From Verrucomicrobia bacterium CG1_02_43_26 (lineage in GTDB: Bacteria > Verrucomicrobiota > Verrucomicrobiia > Opitutales > CG1-02-43-26), in assembly GCA_001872735.1 (NCBI GenBank), contig MNWT01000017.1:1-53324 (forward strand): a stretch of DNA of 53,324 bases. Direction: 5' to 3'. This document shows, piece by piece, positions 35,273 to 42,656 of the stretch; the stretch's first letter is position 1; each line of letters opens with the position of its first letter. Made by a program: the position numbers and the translations under genes. The notes under the pieces were generated by a model. It made no database searches and was not told the origin of the DNA. It was given only the letters and a program-made list of their open reading frames with translations.

Positions 35273-36577
35273 ATGCTAGCCCAGTTATCCCATTATGGTC
35301 GTGCCTCTCTCGGCATATTTGTCCTCATTGCATGCGCTTATTTCTTAAGCCGTGACCGTAAAAACATCAAATGGCGTATCGTCTGGAGCGGGCTTGGCTT
35401 TATCATTGTACTAGCATTCCTTATGCTCAAAGTCTCCTGGGCCCAATTCGCAATTAATCAGGTGTCTATGTTCTTTATAAGGCTCATGGAGTTTAGCGAT
35501 ATCGGTGCCGCCTTTGTCTTCGGAGACCTCGTAACAAACACAAAAAGCTACGGCTACATAGTCGCCTTCCATATCCTGCCGAACATCATCTTCTTTGCCG
35601 CATTTTCTTCCCTCCTCTACTACTTTAAAATCTTACCTAAAATCGTAAAGGGCTTTGCGTTCCTACTTACACATACCTTCCAGCTCTCCGGTGCGGAATG
35701 CCTCGCAGCCGCAGCAAACGTCTTCCTAAGCCAAATAACCGCTCCCCTTCTCATCAAACCTTACCTCGCCACCATGAGCCGTTCGGAAATGTTCTGCGTC
35801 ATGACAAGTGGTATGGCCACGATCTCCGGTACCGTCATGATCGCTTTCATTGGCATCTTAGGCGGTGAAGACCCCGTTGCCCGCCTTCAATTTGCAAATA
35901 ACCTCCTCATCGTCTCCATTCTTTCCGCCCCAGCGGCTCTCGTCATCGCCCACATCATGATTCCCAAACATGGCCCCGTTGATAAAGATGTCGAAATTCA
36001 TTACGAGGATATGGGCGCAAATGTAGTTGATGCTTTTTCCAAGGGGACAGACGAAGGTCTACGAGTAGCCCTCATTATCGGAGCTATTCTAATCTCTTTC
36101 ACAGCCCTCATTTCCCTCTGTAACTGGGCTCTGGCAGATGGCGTTGGCGCGCTTCTGGGCATAAATCCGTTAATCGCCAAACTCACAGGCGGCTTTTATG
36201 ATGCCTTTACTCTTCAATTTGTCTTCGGTATCCTCTTTGCCCCCTTTGCCTGGGTCATCGGCGTGCCCACACCAGATCTCCTCTACGTTGGCCAATTACT
36301 GGGAGAGAAAGTTGTTCTAAACGAAATTGTTGCCTACATCAGCCTAGGAAACGGTCTCAGAACGGGTCAGATAACAGATCCTCATTCTATTACCTTAGCC
36401 AGTTATGCGCTTTGCAGCTTTGCCAACTTCACCTCTATGGGGGTTCAAATCTGTGGCTTCGGCGCGCTTGCCGCTAACCAACGCAGCACAGTCTCTCGGC
36501 TGGCCTTCTTGGCTGTTATCAGTGGTAACCTCGCTTGTTTCTTAAGCTCAACGATCGCAGGCGCGTTAACTTTTTAG
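35273..36577 (+). CDS. nupC: Concentrative nucleoside transporter (CNT/NupC family)
   Basis: Sodium- or proton-coupled uptake of nucleosides. In 434 residues the CNT blocks can be seen: FVFGDLV, FHILPNIIFFAAFSSLLYY, LSGAECLAAAANVFLSQITA with nucleoside-contacting residues, MTSGMATISGTVM and the C-terminal SLGNGLRTG and FANFTSMGVQICG. The start MLAQLSHYGRASLGIFVLIA fits the family. It appears to be monocistronic. Confidence 0.9.
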   Translation: MLAQLSHYGRASLGIFVLIACAYFLSRDRKNIKWRIVWSGLGFIIVLAFLMLKVSWAQFAINQVSMFFIRLMEFSDIGAAFVFGDLVTNTKSYGYIVAFHILPNIIFFAAFSSLLYYFKILPKIVKGFAFLLTHTFQLSGAECLAAAANVFLSQITAPLLIKPYLATMSRSEMFCVMTSGMATISGTVMIAFIGILGGEDPVARLQFANNLLIVSILSAPAALVIAHIMIPKHGPVDKDVEIHYEDMGANVVDAFSKGTDEGLRVALIIGAILISFTALISLCNWALADGVGALLGINPLIAKLTGGFYDAFTLQFVFGILFAPFAWVIGVPTPDLLYVGQLLGEKVVLNEIVAYISLGNGLRTGQITDPHSITLASYALCSFANFTSMGVQICGFGALAANQRSTVSRLAFLAVISGNLACFLSSTIAGALTF

Positions 36578-36584
36578 TTATTAA

Positions 36585-36672
36585 TGGCGGAAGGGGAGGG
36601 ATTCGAACCCCCGGAGCCTTTCAGCTCAGCGGTTTTCAAGACCGCCGCGATCGGCCACTCTGCCACCCTTCC
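36585..36672 (-). tRNA. tRNA-Ser, anticodon TGA
   Basis: On the minus strand GGAAGGG (36672-36666) pairs with CCCTTCC (36595-36589), followed by discriminator G and an encoded CCA (36587-36585). The anticodon loop CTTGAAA gives anticodon TGA (reads UCA and probably other UCN codons). A long variable arm and the T-loop GGTTCGAATCC are present. It lies eight bases after nupC, convergent with it. Confidence 0.95.
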
Positions 36673-36762
36673 GTGCACAAAATAACGTATCCAAACTTTA
36701 TGGCACCCCCAGCGCCAAATGTCCAGTCCTTTTCTTAAACTCCGGGCAATTAATTTTAAGGG

Positions 36763-37392
36763 CTACTCTGAGCCCTTGAAGTAATCCCCATGCTGCTCAT
36801 CGTGCTTGCGCTGCTTCTCTTCCGAGAATCCCGTCTGGAACAGATCATCGATGATATCGTCCGAATCCACTTTGAAATTCCCGTAAAATTCAGACTTCTC
36901 CAAAAAGATTTTCAAGCAACTTGCCAGCTCAGAACACTTTTTATAAAAAGCCTCCATCTGGGCAACATTCCCAATAAGCCCCTCTCCTATCTTCCTGTCA
37001 AAAATCTGTATCAACCGCACAACCACTTGCGGGTGCGTGTCATTAATAAAAGTAAATAACTCTTGTATCTTAATGCGGTATTGGTTTTTTCCCCGCAAAC
37101 CACGTTTCTTCTCCGCATCATAACGGGTATCCATAATGATTTTCGCACGTCGACTAGAAACCATTTTCCTAAACGCTCGTATCTTCCCATCACTATCTAA
37201 ATACGCTAAATAGGCATCGGGTGGCCCAGGGTATTCGTCTTCTTCGACATCAAACCAATAAGCTTTTCTAACCCGCTTCTTATAATCTTTGGGTTTAGCT
37301 TCTAACTCCGGCTCACTTGTCCCCCCACGCGGGAAAAAGGGTACAATTGTATTCCCTCTTGCCTTTTTTCTTATCTCTCTTGCCCGATCCAT
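36763..37392 (-). CDS. Hypothetical charged cytoplasmic protein
   Basis: A 209-residue protein that I do not recognise. It has no signal peptide or membrane segment. The N-terminus is basic (MDRAREIRKKARGNTIVPFF), the middle contains DAYLAYLDSDGKIRAFRKMV and two further basic patches, and the C-terminal third is helical and acidic. It stands alone. With the Sel1 gene downstream it forms an accessory-looking stretch of lineage-specific genes. Confidence 0.55.
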   Translation of the reverse strand: MDRAREIRKKARGNTIVPFFPRGGTSEPELEAKPKDYKKRVRKAYWFDVEEDEYPGPPDAYLAYLDSDGKIRAFRKMVSSRRAKIIMDTRYDAEKKRGLRGKNQYRIKIQELFTFINDTHPQVVVRLIQIFDRKIGEGLIGNVAQMEAFYKKCSELASCLKIFLEKSEFYGNFKVDSDDIIDDLFQTGFSEEKQRKHDEQHGDYFKGSE

Positions 37393-37503
37393 TTGCTTAA
37401 AAAGTCCAATTTAATATTAATATCTATGGATATCTTACAATTTAATACCCTCCATGTCAAGATATTAGCCGAGAGGAGCTCCCTAATTAATAATGGACCA
37501 AGA

Positions 37504-37536
37504 CAACTTAATTGATTTGTTCAGTCAATTAAGTTG
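37504..37536. repeat. Perfect 12-bp inverted repeat between two lineage-specific genes
   Basis: CAACTTAATTGA (37504-37515) and TCAATTAAGTTG (37525-37536) with a 9-base spacer. No T-run follows directly on either strand. It lies 112 bases upstream of the start of the 36763-37392 gene and 69 bases past the stop of the Sel1-like gene, so it may be a 3' hairpin of the latter or an operator of the former. Confidence 0.6.
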
Positions 37537-37604
37537 CCCCGTCCCATATAATTTTTTGCTCATTCCAACCGTCATATAAAAAAACACCAAAAGTCAATCC
37601 GCGA

Positions 37605-39236
37605 TCACTCTTTCTTTTCATTTACCTCCAACAATTTCAAGATAAACTTCCCTAACCCTTGCACCCCTCTTGCGAGTGTTTCATCTGTCAAACCGTAATA
37701 TTTTCCCTTATAACGCATGTAAGAGTGCAATAGCACATACAGCCGTTTAGCGAGATCTTCTTCTTCAAGATTGGCCAGTATTTTTTTAAATAACTCATCA
37801 TATGCCACAATACCAGATGCTACAATCATCTCACACACCTTCTTTTTGATAATCTGCTCTTCTTTTTCATCCAATTTTTCTTGCTGCTGCAGCTCGTACC
37901 CAAACGACTCGGCTAAACCACCAAAAACGATCGGCCAATTATCTTTTAACTCGAAGAATTTTTCCAAATCACTAAATGTGACCAAAAAATCCCCCCAATA
38001 CCAATTCTCCCTCAAGTCAATCATCCAATACGAAAGTGCTTTTTGAAGATTTTCACCTCTTTCCCCCAAATTATTATTATACTGCACGATATAGTGATAA
38101 GCCAGTCCAGATGCCGCTTTAGGGAAACCCAGCTTCCTAGCCAAACATAACAAGTCATAGGCTTCCGATTCACTCTTCCTGTTCTCTTTGTCATCCTCAT
38201 CATTATTTAATAGATGAACCCCCCAATAATAATAACCAGCTTCGCTATCTTTTTGCTTTGCGCACTTTATCCAATAAAGCGCGCTATCTTCCTTCTCCTC
38301 TCGATACAAATATTCAGCCCACCGTATCATCGCGGCTGAATGGCCACCCCTGGCCGCAATCTTGATCAAAGTCATCGCCCTATCGATGAATGAGATCTTT
38401 AATTCTTTGGAAACAAATTTGTGAGACTTGAGAGCGAGATACAACTTTCCCAAAAGATAACACATCTCCGCGCTCTTTCGTTTCTGCAACTGCTCTAAAA
38501 ATGTCTCGTATGTTTTCAGAGTTTCAATCCAATACTCACCAAAAACATGATCTGCTTTACTAATAGCAACCAATAACAATGCTTCAAAAAAACGCGCCTC
38601 ATCTTTCTTCTCACATTTTTCCAATGCTTTTTTCAAATGGCCTTCAATAGCCAAAAGCTTTTTGCTCGGTTCCACGGTACACCAAAAATCCTGAATCAAT
38701 TTTTTCTCTTCAGATCCCGGCAATAACCAAGATAGCGACAACCACTGTGGCGCAAATTCATAAGCACCCCTGAGTACGTATGTATTCGTTATCCCTATAG
38801 CAACTCCTAAACGAAGAGCCGCATTACTTAAAGTCTTGATCGCCATGAGATTAATCTCTCCTTCTTTTAAAACACAATAGGCGTAAAACAATATCTTACA
38901 CCCGTTCATCTCCAGATCTTTTAAAATATCCTCATTATAATGCTCACTCTTTACGTAGAGCTCAAGTATGTCTATTTCGTATTCTTTAAAGTCTGTTGAA
39001 CCCTTTAATCCCAACACCTTGATGGTATTTTGATTAACTTCCCTGTTATAAATTGATTCCTCCAAAGAGTAATTTTGCTTAGAAGCAAAAATCTCACCCA
39101 GCGGTTTTCGTCCTGTTGAAATCTCAGAAATTTTTCGCTTTCCTAAAACTTTGTTTTGTTTGGAATCATTTTTATCTTCAAGACGATTACTGCAATTGAA
39201 GCAATTTTCCCCTTCTGTTTTAACTATACTATACAT
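37605..39236 (-). CDS. Sel1-like (TPR-type) repeat protein
   Basis: A 543-residue protein. Residues 1-75 are polar, with a CxxC (NCFNCSN) and the basic VLGKRKISEISTGRKPLG. The middle carries degenerate Sel1-like alpha-helical repeats, clearest as AARGGHSAAMIRWAEYLYR, ALYWIKCAKQKDSEAGYYYW and ARKLGFPKAASGLAYHY. There is no signal peptide. Sel1 proteins act as scaffolds, and in host-associated bacteria often meet host factors; that is only a possibility here. No neighbour suggests a pathway. Confidence 0.65.
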   Translation of the reverse strand: MYSIVKTEGENCFNCSNRLEDKNDSKQNKVLGKRKISEISTGRKPLGEIFASKQNYSLEESIYNREVNQNTIKVLGLKGSTDFKEYEIDILELYVKSEHYNEDILKDLEMNGCKILFYAYCVLKEGEINLMAIKTLSNAALRLGVAIGITNTYVLRGAYEFAPQWLSLSWLLPGSEEKKLIQDFWCTVEPSKKLLAIEGHLKKALEKCEKKDEARFFEALLLVAISKADHVFGEYWIETLKTYETFLEQLQKRKSAEMCYLLGKLYLALKSHKFVSKELKISFIDRAMTLIKIAARGGHSAAMIRWAEYLYREEKEDSALYWIKCAKQKDSEAGYYYWGVHLLNNDEDDKENRKSESEAYDLLCLARKLGFPKAASGLAYHYIVQYNNNLGERGENLQKALSYWMIDLRENWYWGDFLVTFSDLEKFFELKDNWPIVFGGLAESFGYELQQQEKLDEKEEQIIKKKVCEMIVASGIVAYDELFKKILANLEEEDLAKRLYVLLHSYMRYKGKYYGLTDETLARGVQGLGKFILKLLEVNEKKE

Positions 39237-39560
39237 CGTTTGGGTTATTGGGTTACAATGCTTCGTAACTTGTAATTCTTCAGAAGATACGTCAAACCAA
39301 AAACAAAATAATTAAAAAATATCCATAACAATTAAATCATATCCTAACTGCAAATAGTTGCATATTATCTATTTATATGAAAACCGAATGATAGGCGTTT
39401 TAACACAACCACACTTCAAAATAACTCATCCTAAGAACGACAATTCAACCGCGCACTACGAATAACTGAACCGGAATTATAATTTTAAAAAGCCATAACG
39501 ATGACGGCCTCTCTCAAAAGTCTGTCAAACCTCACAAAAATCTGGTATACTGCTGCGACA
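39237..39560. other. Divergent intergenic region, 324 bases
   Basis: Very AT-rich sequence between the starts of the Sel1-like gene (minus) and the beta-CASP gene (plus). Apart from the -10-like TATACT at 39546 I see no RNA gene, strong hairpin or coding frame with family resemblance. Confidence 0.5.
39546..39551 (+). promoter_or_regulatory. -10 element of the beta-CASP gene
   Basis: TATACT lies nine bases before ATG 39561. No good -35 is present (TGTCAA at 39523-39528 is the best match). If used, it rules out a start at 39501 and gives a leaderless or very short-leader transcript. Confidence 0.4.
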
Positions 39561-40943
39561 ATGATATTCTCAGAAGACAATATATGCATGAATTTAATAG
39601 ACCTCAGTAACTCCAGACGGATCGGCGCAAATTCTTTTTATATCGAGATCGGCCCTTTCAAGCTCTTGGTTGATGCCGGCATAGATCCTAAGGAAAACGG
39701 TTTTGCCGCCATGCCAGACTTTTCTTTAGTTGAGGATTATTCCTTAGACTATATCATCCTTACACACTGCCACCTAGACCACCTGGGCGCTCTACCTGTT
39801 ATTCTCCGCAAGCAACCTCAAGCCCAAATCCTCGCCAGCCATGCGTCAACTATTCTGGCTCCCCGCATGCTCAAAAACTCCTACAATGTCATGACAAAGA
39901 TCAAGGAGGAGCTCAATGTCCCGGAATACCCACTCTACTACCCTTCTGAGATCGAAAAATTAAAGGAGCATTTTCTCCCTATGCCTTTCTCGCTAAAAAA
40001 GGAATTTATAAAGAATGGGAGTTCAATCAATATCACTTTTCACCCCGCAGGCCATATAGCTGGTGCTGTAGGGGTCGAACTGCAATACAAGCATAGAAAA
40101 ATATTCTTCACCGGCGATGTTCTTTTCCAAGACCAGCTCACGCTCCCGGGTGCCAAATTCCCGGATGGCCCGTTCGATACACTCATATTGGAAACCACGC
40201 GTGGCTCGACACAACGCGAATCTCTTTCTAATCGCGAAACAGAAACAAATCGCCTTATCGAGACCATTAACCATGCCCTCAGCAGAGGCGGCTCCTGCCT
40301 TATCCCTGCTTTTGCTCTGGGGCGTATGCAAGAGCTCTTTGCTATTTTGGAAAAGGCTCGATCTGATAAAAAATTATCAGCCTGCCCGATTTATAGCTCC
40401 GGCTTGGGCATGGATCTCGTGGACTACTTGGATTCTTTATCTAAAAAGAATTTTGGCCCTCACTTCCGTCGCAAAACGGTTCACAACTTAAAGGTAAGGC
40501 CTCTTCCGCGGAAAATTCGTGCAGGTCAAGATGTTCCGCCAGGAATATATATTCTTAGCAGTGGCATGGTCATCCCCAAGACACCTTCTTATTACGTTGC
40601 AGCAGCCATGCTGGAGCACCACCATAACAGTATTTGCTTTGTAGGCTACTGTGATCCCGATACCGCGGGAGGGAAACTGCTCAAAGCTCAACAGGGTGAT
40701 GCTTTCCTCTTTGATGACATGGATTACGTTGCCCCCGTAAGAGCACATATCCATTCTTTTGACCTCAGTGGCCATGCAGACAGAGATGAACTTCTCAACT
40801 ATGCTCAAAAGGTCTCACCGCGCGCCATTGTCCTCACTCACGGCGAAGAATCTTCCCGCCTTTGGTTTGACCAAGAGCTCGCTCTCCTGATGCCGGAAAC
40901 CAAAGTCATAGACCCAGCACCTGGGGTTCTGTACCAAGTCTAG
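39561..40943 (+). CDS. Beta-CASP metallo-beta-lactamase-fold protein, probable RNA-processing exonuclease
   Basis: From ATG 39561 it has 460 residues. The metal site is THCHLDHLGALP (HxHxDH), with further ligands in HPAGHIAGAVG and FTGDV. The beta-CASP part shows the cap-domain region GGSCLIPAFALGRMQEL, LSSGMVIPK and the C-terminal HSFDLSGHADRDEL, as in YSH1/CPSF-73-like proteins. These usually cleave or trim RNA. The most N-terminal possible ATG (39501) lies before the -10; ATG 39588 (MNLIDLSNSRRIG) is also possible. It is convergent with the Wsp-like operon. Confidence 0.85.
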   Translation: MIFSEDNICMNLIDLSNSRRIGANSFYIEIGPFKLLVDAGIDPKENGFAAMPDFSLVEDYSLDYIILTHCHLDHLGALPVILRKQPQAQILASHASTILAPRMLKNSYNVMTKIKEELNVPEYPLYYPSEIEKLKEHFLPMPFSLKKEFIKNGSSINITFHPAGHIAGAVGVELQYKHRKIFFTGDVLFQDQLTLPGAKFPDGPFDTLILETTRGSTQRESLSNRETETNRLIETINHALSRGGSCLIPAFALGRMQELFAILEKARSDKKLSACPIYSSGLGMDLVDYLDSLSKKNFGPHFRRKTVHNLKVRPLPRKIRAGQDVPPGIYILSSGMVIPKTPSYYVAAAMLEHHHNSICFVGYCDPDTAGGKLLKAQQGDAFLFDDMDYVAPVRAHIHSFDLSGHADRDELLNYAQKVSPRAIVLTHGEESSRLWFDQELALLMPETKVIDPAPGVLYQV

Positions 40944-40956
40944 TCAATACTTGCGC

Positions 40957-41364
40957 TTATCGCTTTTTCCGCAAAACAAGCCTATTGCTGTTACCTTCTC
41001 GTATATAGTTCACGGAATCCAGATATTGTTTCAAAAAGTATACCCCTAAGCCTCCTACCGGCCTATCTTCAATCTCAGCTTCTATATTAGGCACGGGCGC
41101 GTCTTTCAAGGGATCAAAGGGTTTTCCTGTATCAGAAATCACCACAATAATTTCCTGGTCGGTCCAATCCAATATCACATCGATCGTATGGAGATCTTTG
41201 TCTTCAAATCCATATAAAATGATGTTTGTGATGATCTCATCCATGCACAGATTGAGCTCGAATATTGCTTTCGAATCAATATTAGCCTTCTCTTGAAAGA
41301 CTTCCAAGTCGCTTGCAAGCTTCTCTAGGGATTTTAGGCTATTGGGGTAGGTGAATTTCATCAA
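40957..41364 (-). CDS. RsbW/SpoIIAB-like HATPase (anti-sigma or switch kinase)
   Basis: A 135-residue stand-alone GHKL ATPase domain. The N-box is LCMDEIITNIILYGFEDKD, the G1 box VVISDTGKPFDP and the G2 box GGLGVYFLKQYLD, all intact, so ATP binding is expected. In partner switching such proteins phosphorylate a STAS antagonist and, when free, hold a sigma factor or another target. It is the last gene of the Wsp-like operon, 26 bases after the REC-PP2C regulator. Its likely STAS partner is at 27439-27768. No sigma factor gene is in the window. Confidence 0.9.
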   Translation of the reverse strand: MMKFTYPNSLKSLEKLASDLEVFQEKANIDSKAIFELNLCMDEIITNIILYGFEDKDLHTIDVILDWTDQEIIVVISDTGKPFDPLKDAPVPNIEAEIEDRPVGGLGVYFLKQYLDSVNYIREGNSNRLVLRKKR

Positions 41365-41390
41365 TTATAGGTCAAAGATAATAACTTATA

Positions 41391-42617
41391 TCACAGAAAA
41401 CATATTTCAACTAAAGAATAATCATCTTCAAAAGGTTCTTTCTGCTGGGCGTCTTGGGAGAACTTCACCATTGATTTTACTTTAGACAATCCTTTTATAG
41501 GCGGTTCTACAAGCGCCGCCGCATAATCATCTACCGTAATGGTTTCCTTTTGTCCAGGGGGGGTAACTTCATAAACACCATCGCTAAAAACATACAATTT
41601 GTCGTTCGGTTCAATTTCTATCGAGGCTTGAGGAAAGGGCGCACCAGGCATCCCGCCGATAACAATACCATGCGTCATCAAATGTTTGATTTCAGTACCT
41701 TTGGCTCGAACTAAAATCGATGGGGGATGCCCCCCTGAGGCATATTCTAAAATCCTTGTCGTTCGGTTATATATACCGTACCACAGCGTAAAATACATCT
41801 GGTTTTGCTTATCCATGTCAAACGCTTCATTCAAACCGCTTAAAACAGAAGTGGGTTTCAAAAAGTCAACTCCGCGAAGGCTTTCTGAGCGCAACACATT
41901 CATCGCCGACACAGAAAGCAGCGAAGCGCCCACGCCATGCCCACACACATCCAGCAAATAAATAGCGAAATGCTCATCGTCCAACCAATGATAGCCAAAG
42001 GCATCTCCTCCTAAATCGGTCGAGGGGGTATATACCCAGTCCGTCTTCAAATGCTCGCTATCTATTTTAGCCGGTAATAATGATTTAATATACCGCTCTG
42101 CCTCAGCCAGTTCAGACTTCAAGGCTTCCTGGCTAGCCACCAAAGCACTATACGCCTCATTCCGCTGCAATAAATTAATATAAGCACGCGAGTGATACCG
42201 TATACGAGCCAACACTTCCAATTTATCTGGTAACTTCACCATGTAGTCATTTGCGCCTAGCGCAAAGGCCTCAGACTTAACATCCGCTTCCTCGCGAGAT
42301 GACAATACAATCATCGGCACTTCCTTGGTCACCGGGTTTGCCCTAAAAAACTTCACCATCGTCAACCCATCAATATCCGGCATCAGCAAGTCCTGCAATA
42401 TCACCGTTGGGCGTATCTCTTCCGCGACTTTAAGGGCTTCGGTCGGTTTATCGCAAAAATGAAATTTAATATCAGGCTGATCCGATAACATATTGCGTAC
42501 AGCTTGCCCAAACAATGCCTGATCATCAACCATCAACACCGTTATCGTATGCTCGCCGGTCGTTACCTTACGAACAGAATCTTCAACTGCATGAAATGGA
42601 ATTCTAGTTAGCGTCAT
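41391..42617 (-). CDS. Response regulator: WspR-like receiver fused to an RsbU/SpoIIE-type PP2C phosphatase
   Basis: A 408-residue protein. The receiver (about 22-150) has the acidic pair Asp31-Asp32, phosphoacceptor Asp76 (TVILQDLLMPDIDG) and Lys in NDYMVKLPDKLE. VDDQALFGQAVR, FHFCDKPTEAL, GANDYMVKLP and ARIRYHSRAYI, plus the following QRNEAYSALVASQEAL stalk, closely recall WspR of Pseudomonas as I remember it. In place of GGDEF there is a PPM phosphatase (about 185-405): DLGGDAFGYHWLDD, LLDVCGHGVGASLLS, ASGGHPPSIL, FSDGVYEV and FEDDYSLVEI. It should dephosphorylate a STAS protein when activated by the upstream CheA. Confidence 0.92.
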   Translation of the reverse strand: MTLTRIPFHAVEDSVRKVTTGEHTITVLMVDDQALFGQAVRNMLSDQPDIKFHFCDKPTEALKVAEEIRPTVILQDLLMPDIDGLTMVKFFRANPVTKEVPMIVLSSREEADVKSEAFALGANDYMVKLPDKLEVLARIRYHSRAYINLLQRNEAYSALVASQEALKSELAEAERYIKSLLPAKIDSEHLKTDWVYTPSTDLGGDAFGYHWLDDEHFAIYLLDVCGHGVGASLLSVSAMNVLRSESLRGVDFLKPTSVLSGLNEAFDMDKQNQMYFTLWYGIYNRTTRILEYASGGHPPSILVRAKGTEIKHLMTHGIVIGGMPGAPFPQASIEIEPNDKLYVFSDGVYEVTPPGQKETITVDDYAAALVEPPIKGLSKVKSMVKFSQDAQQKEPFEDDYSLVEICFL

Positions 42618-42656
42618 TCATCTCTTATAATTAATAACAAACATAGCATAAATTAG

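Noticed and set aside
39501..39560. More upstream ATG for the beta-CASP protein
   Set aside because: It precedes the TATACT -10 element, and the added residues are unlike the family.
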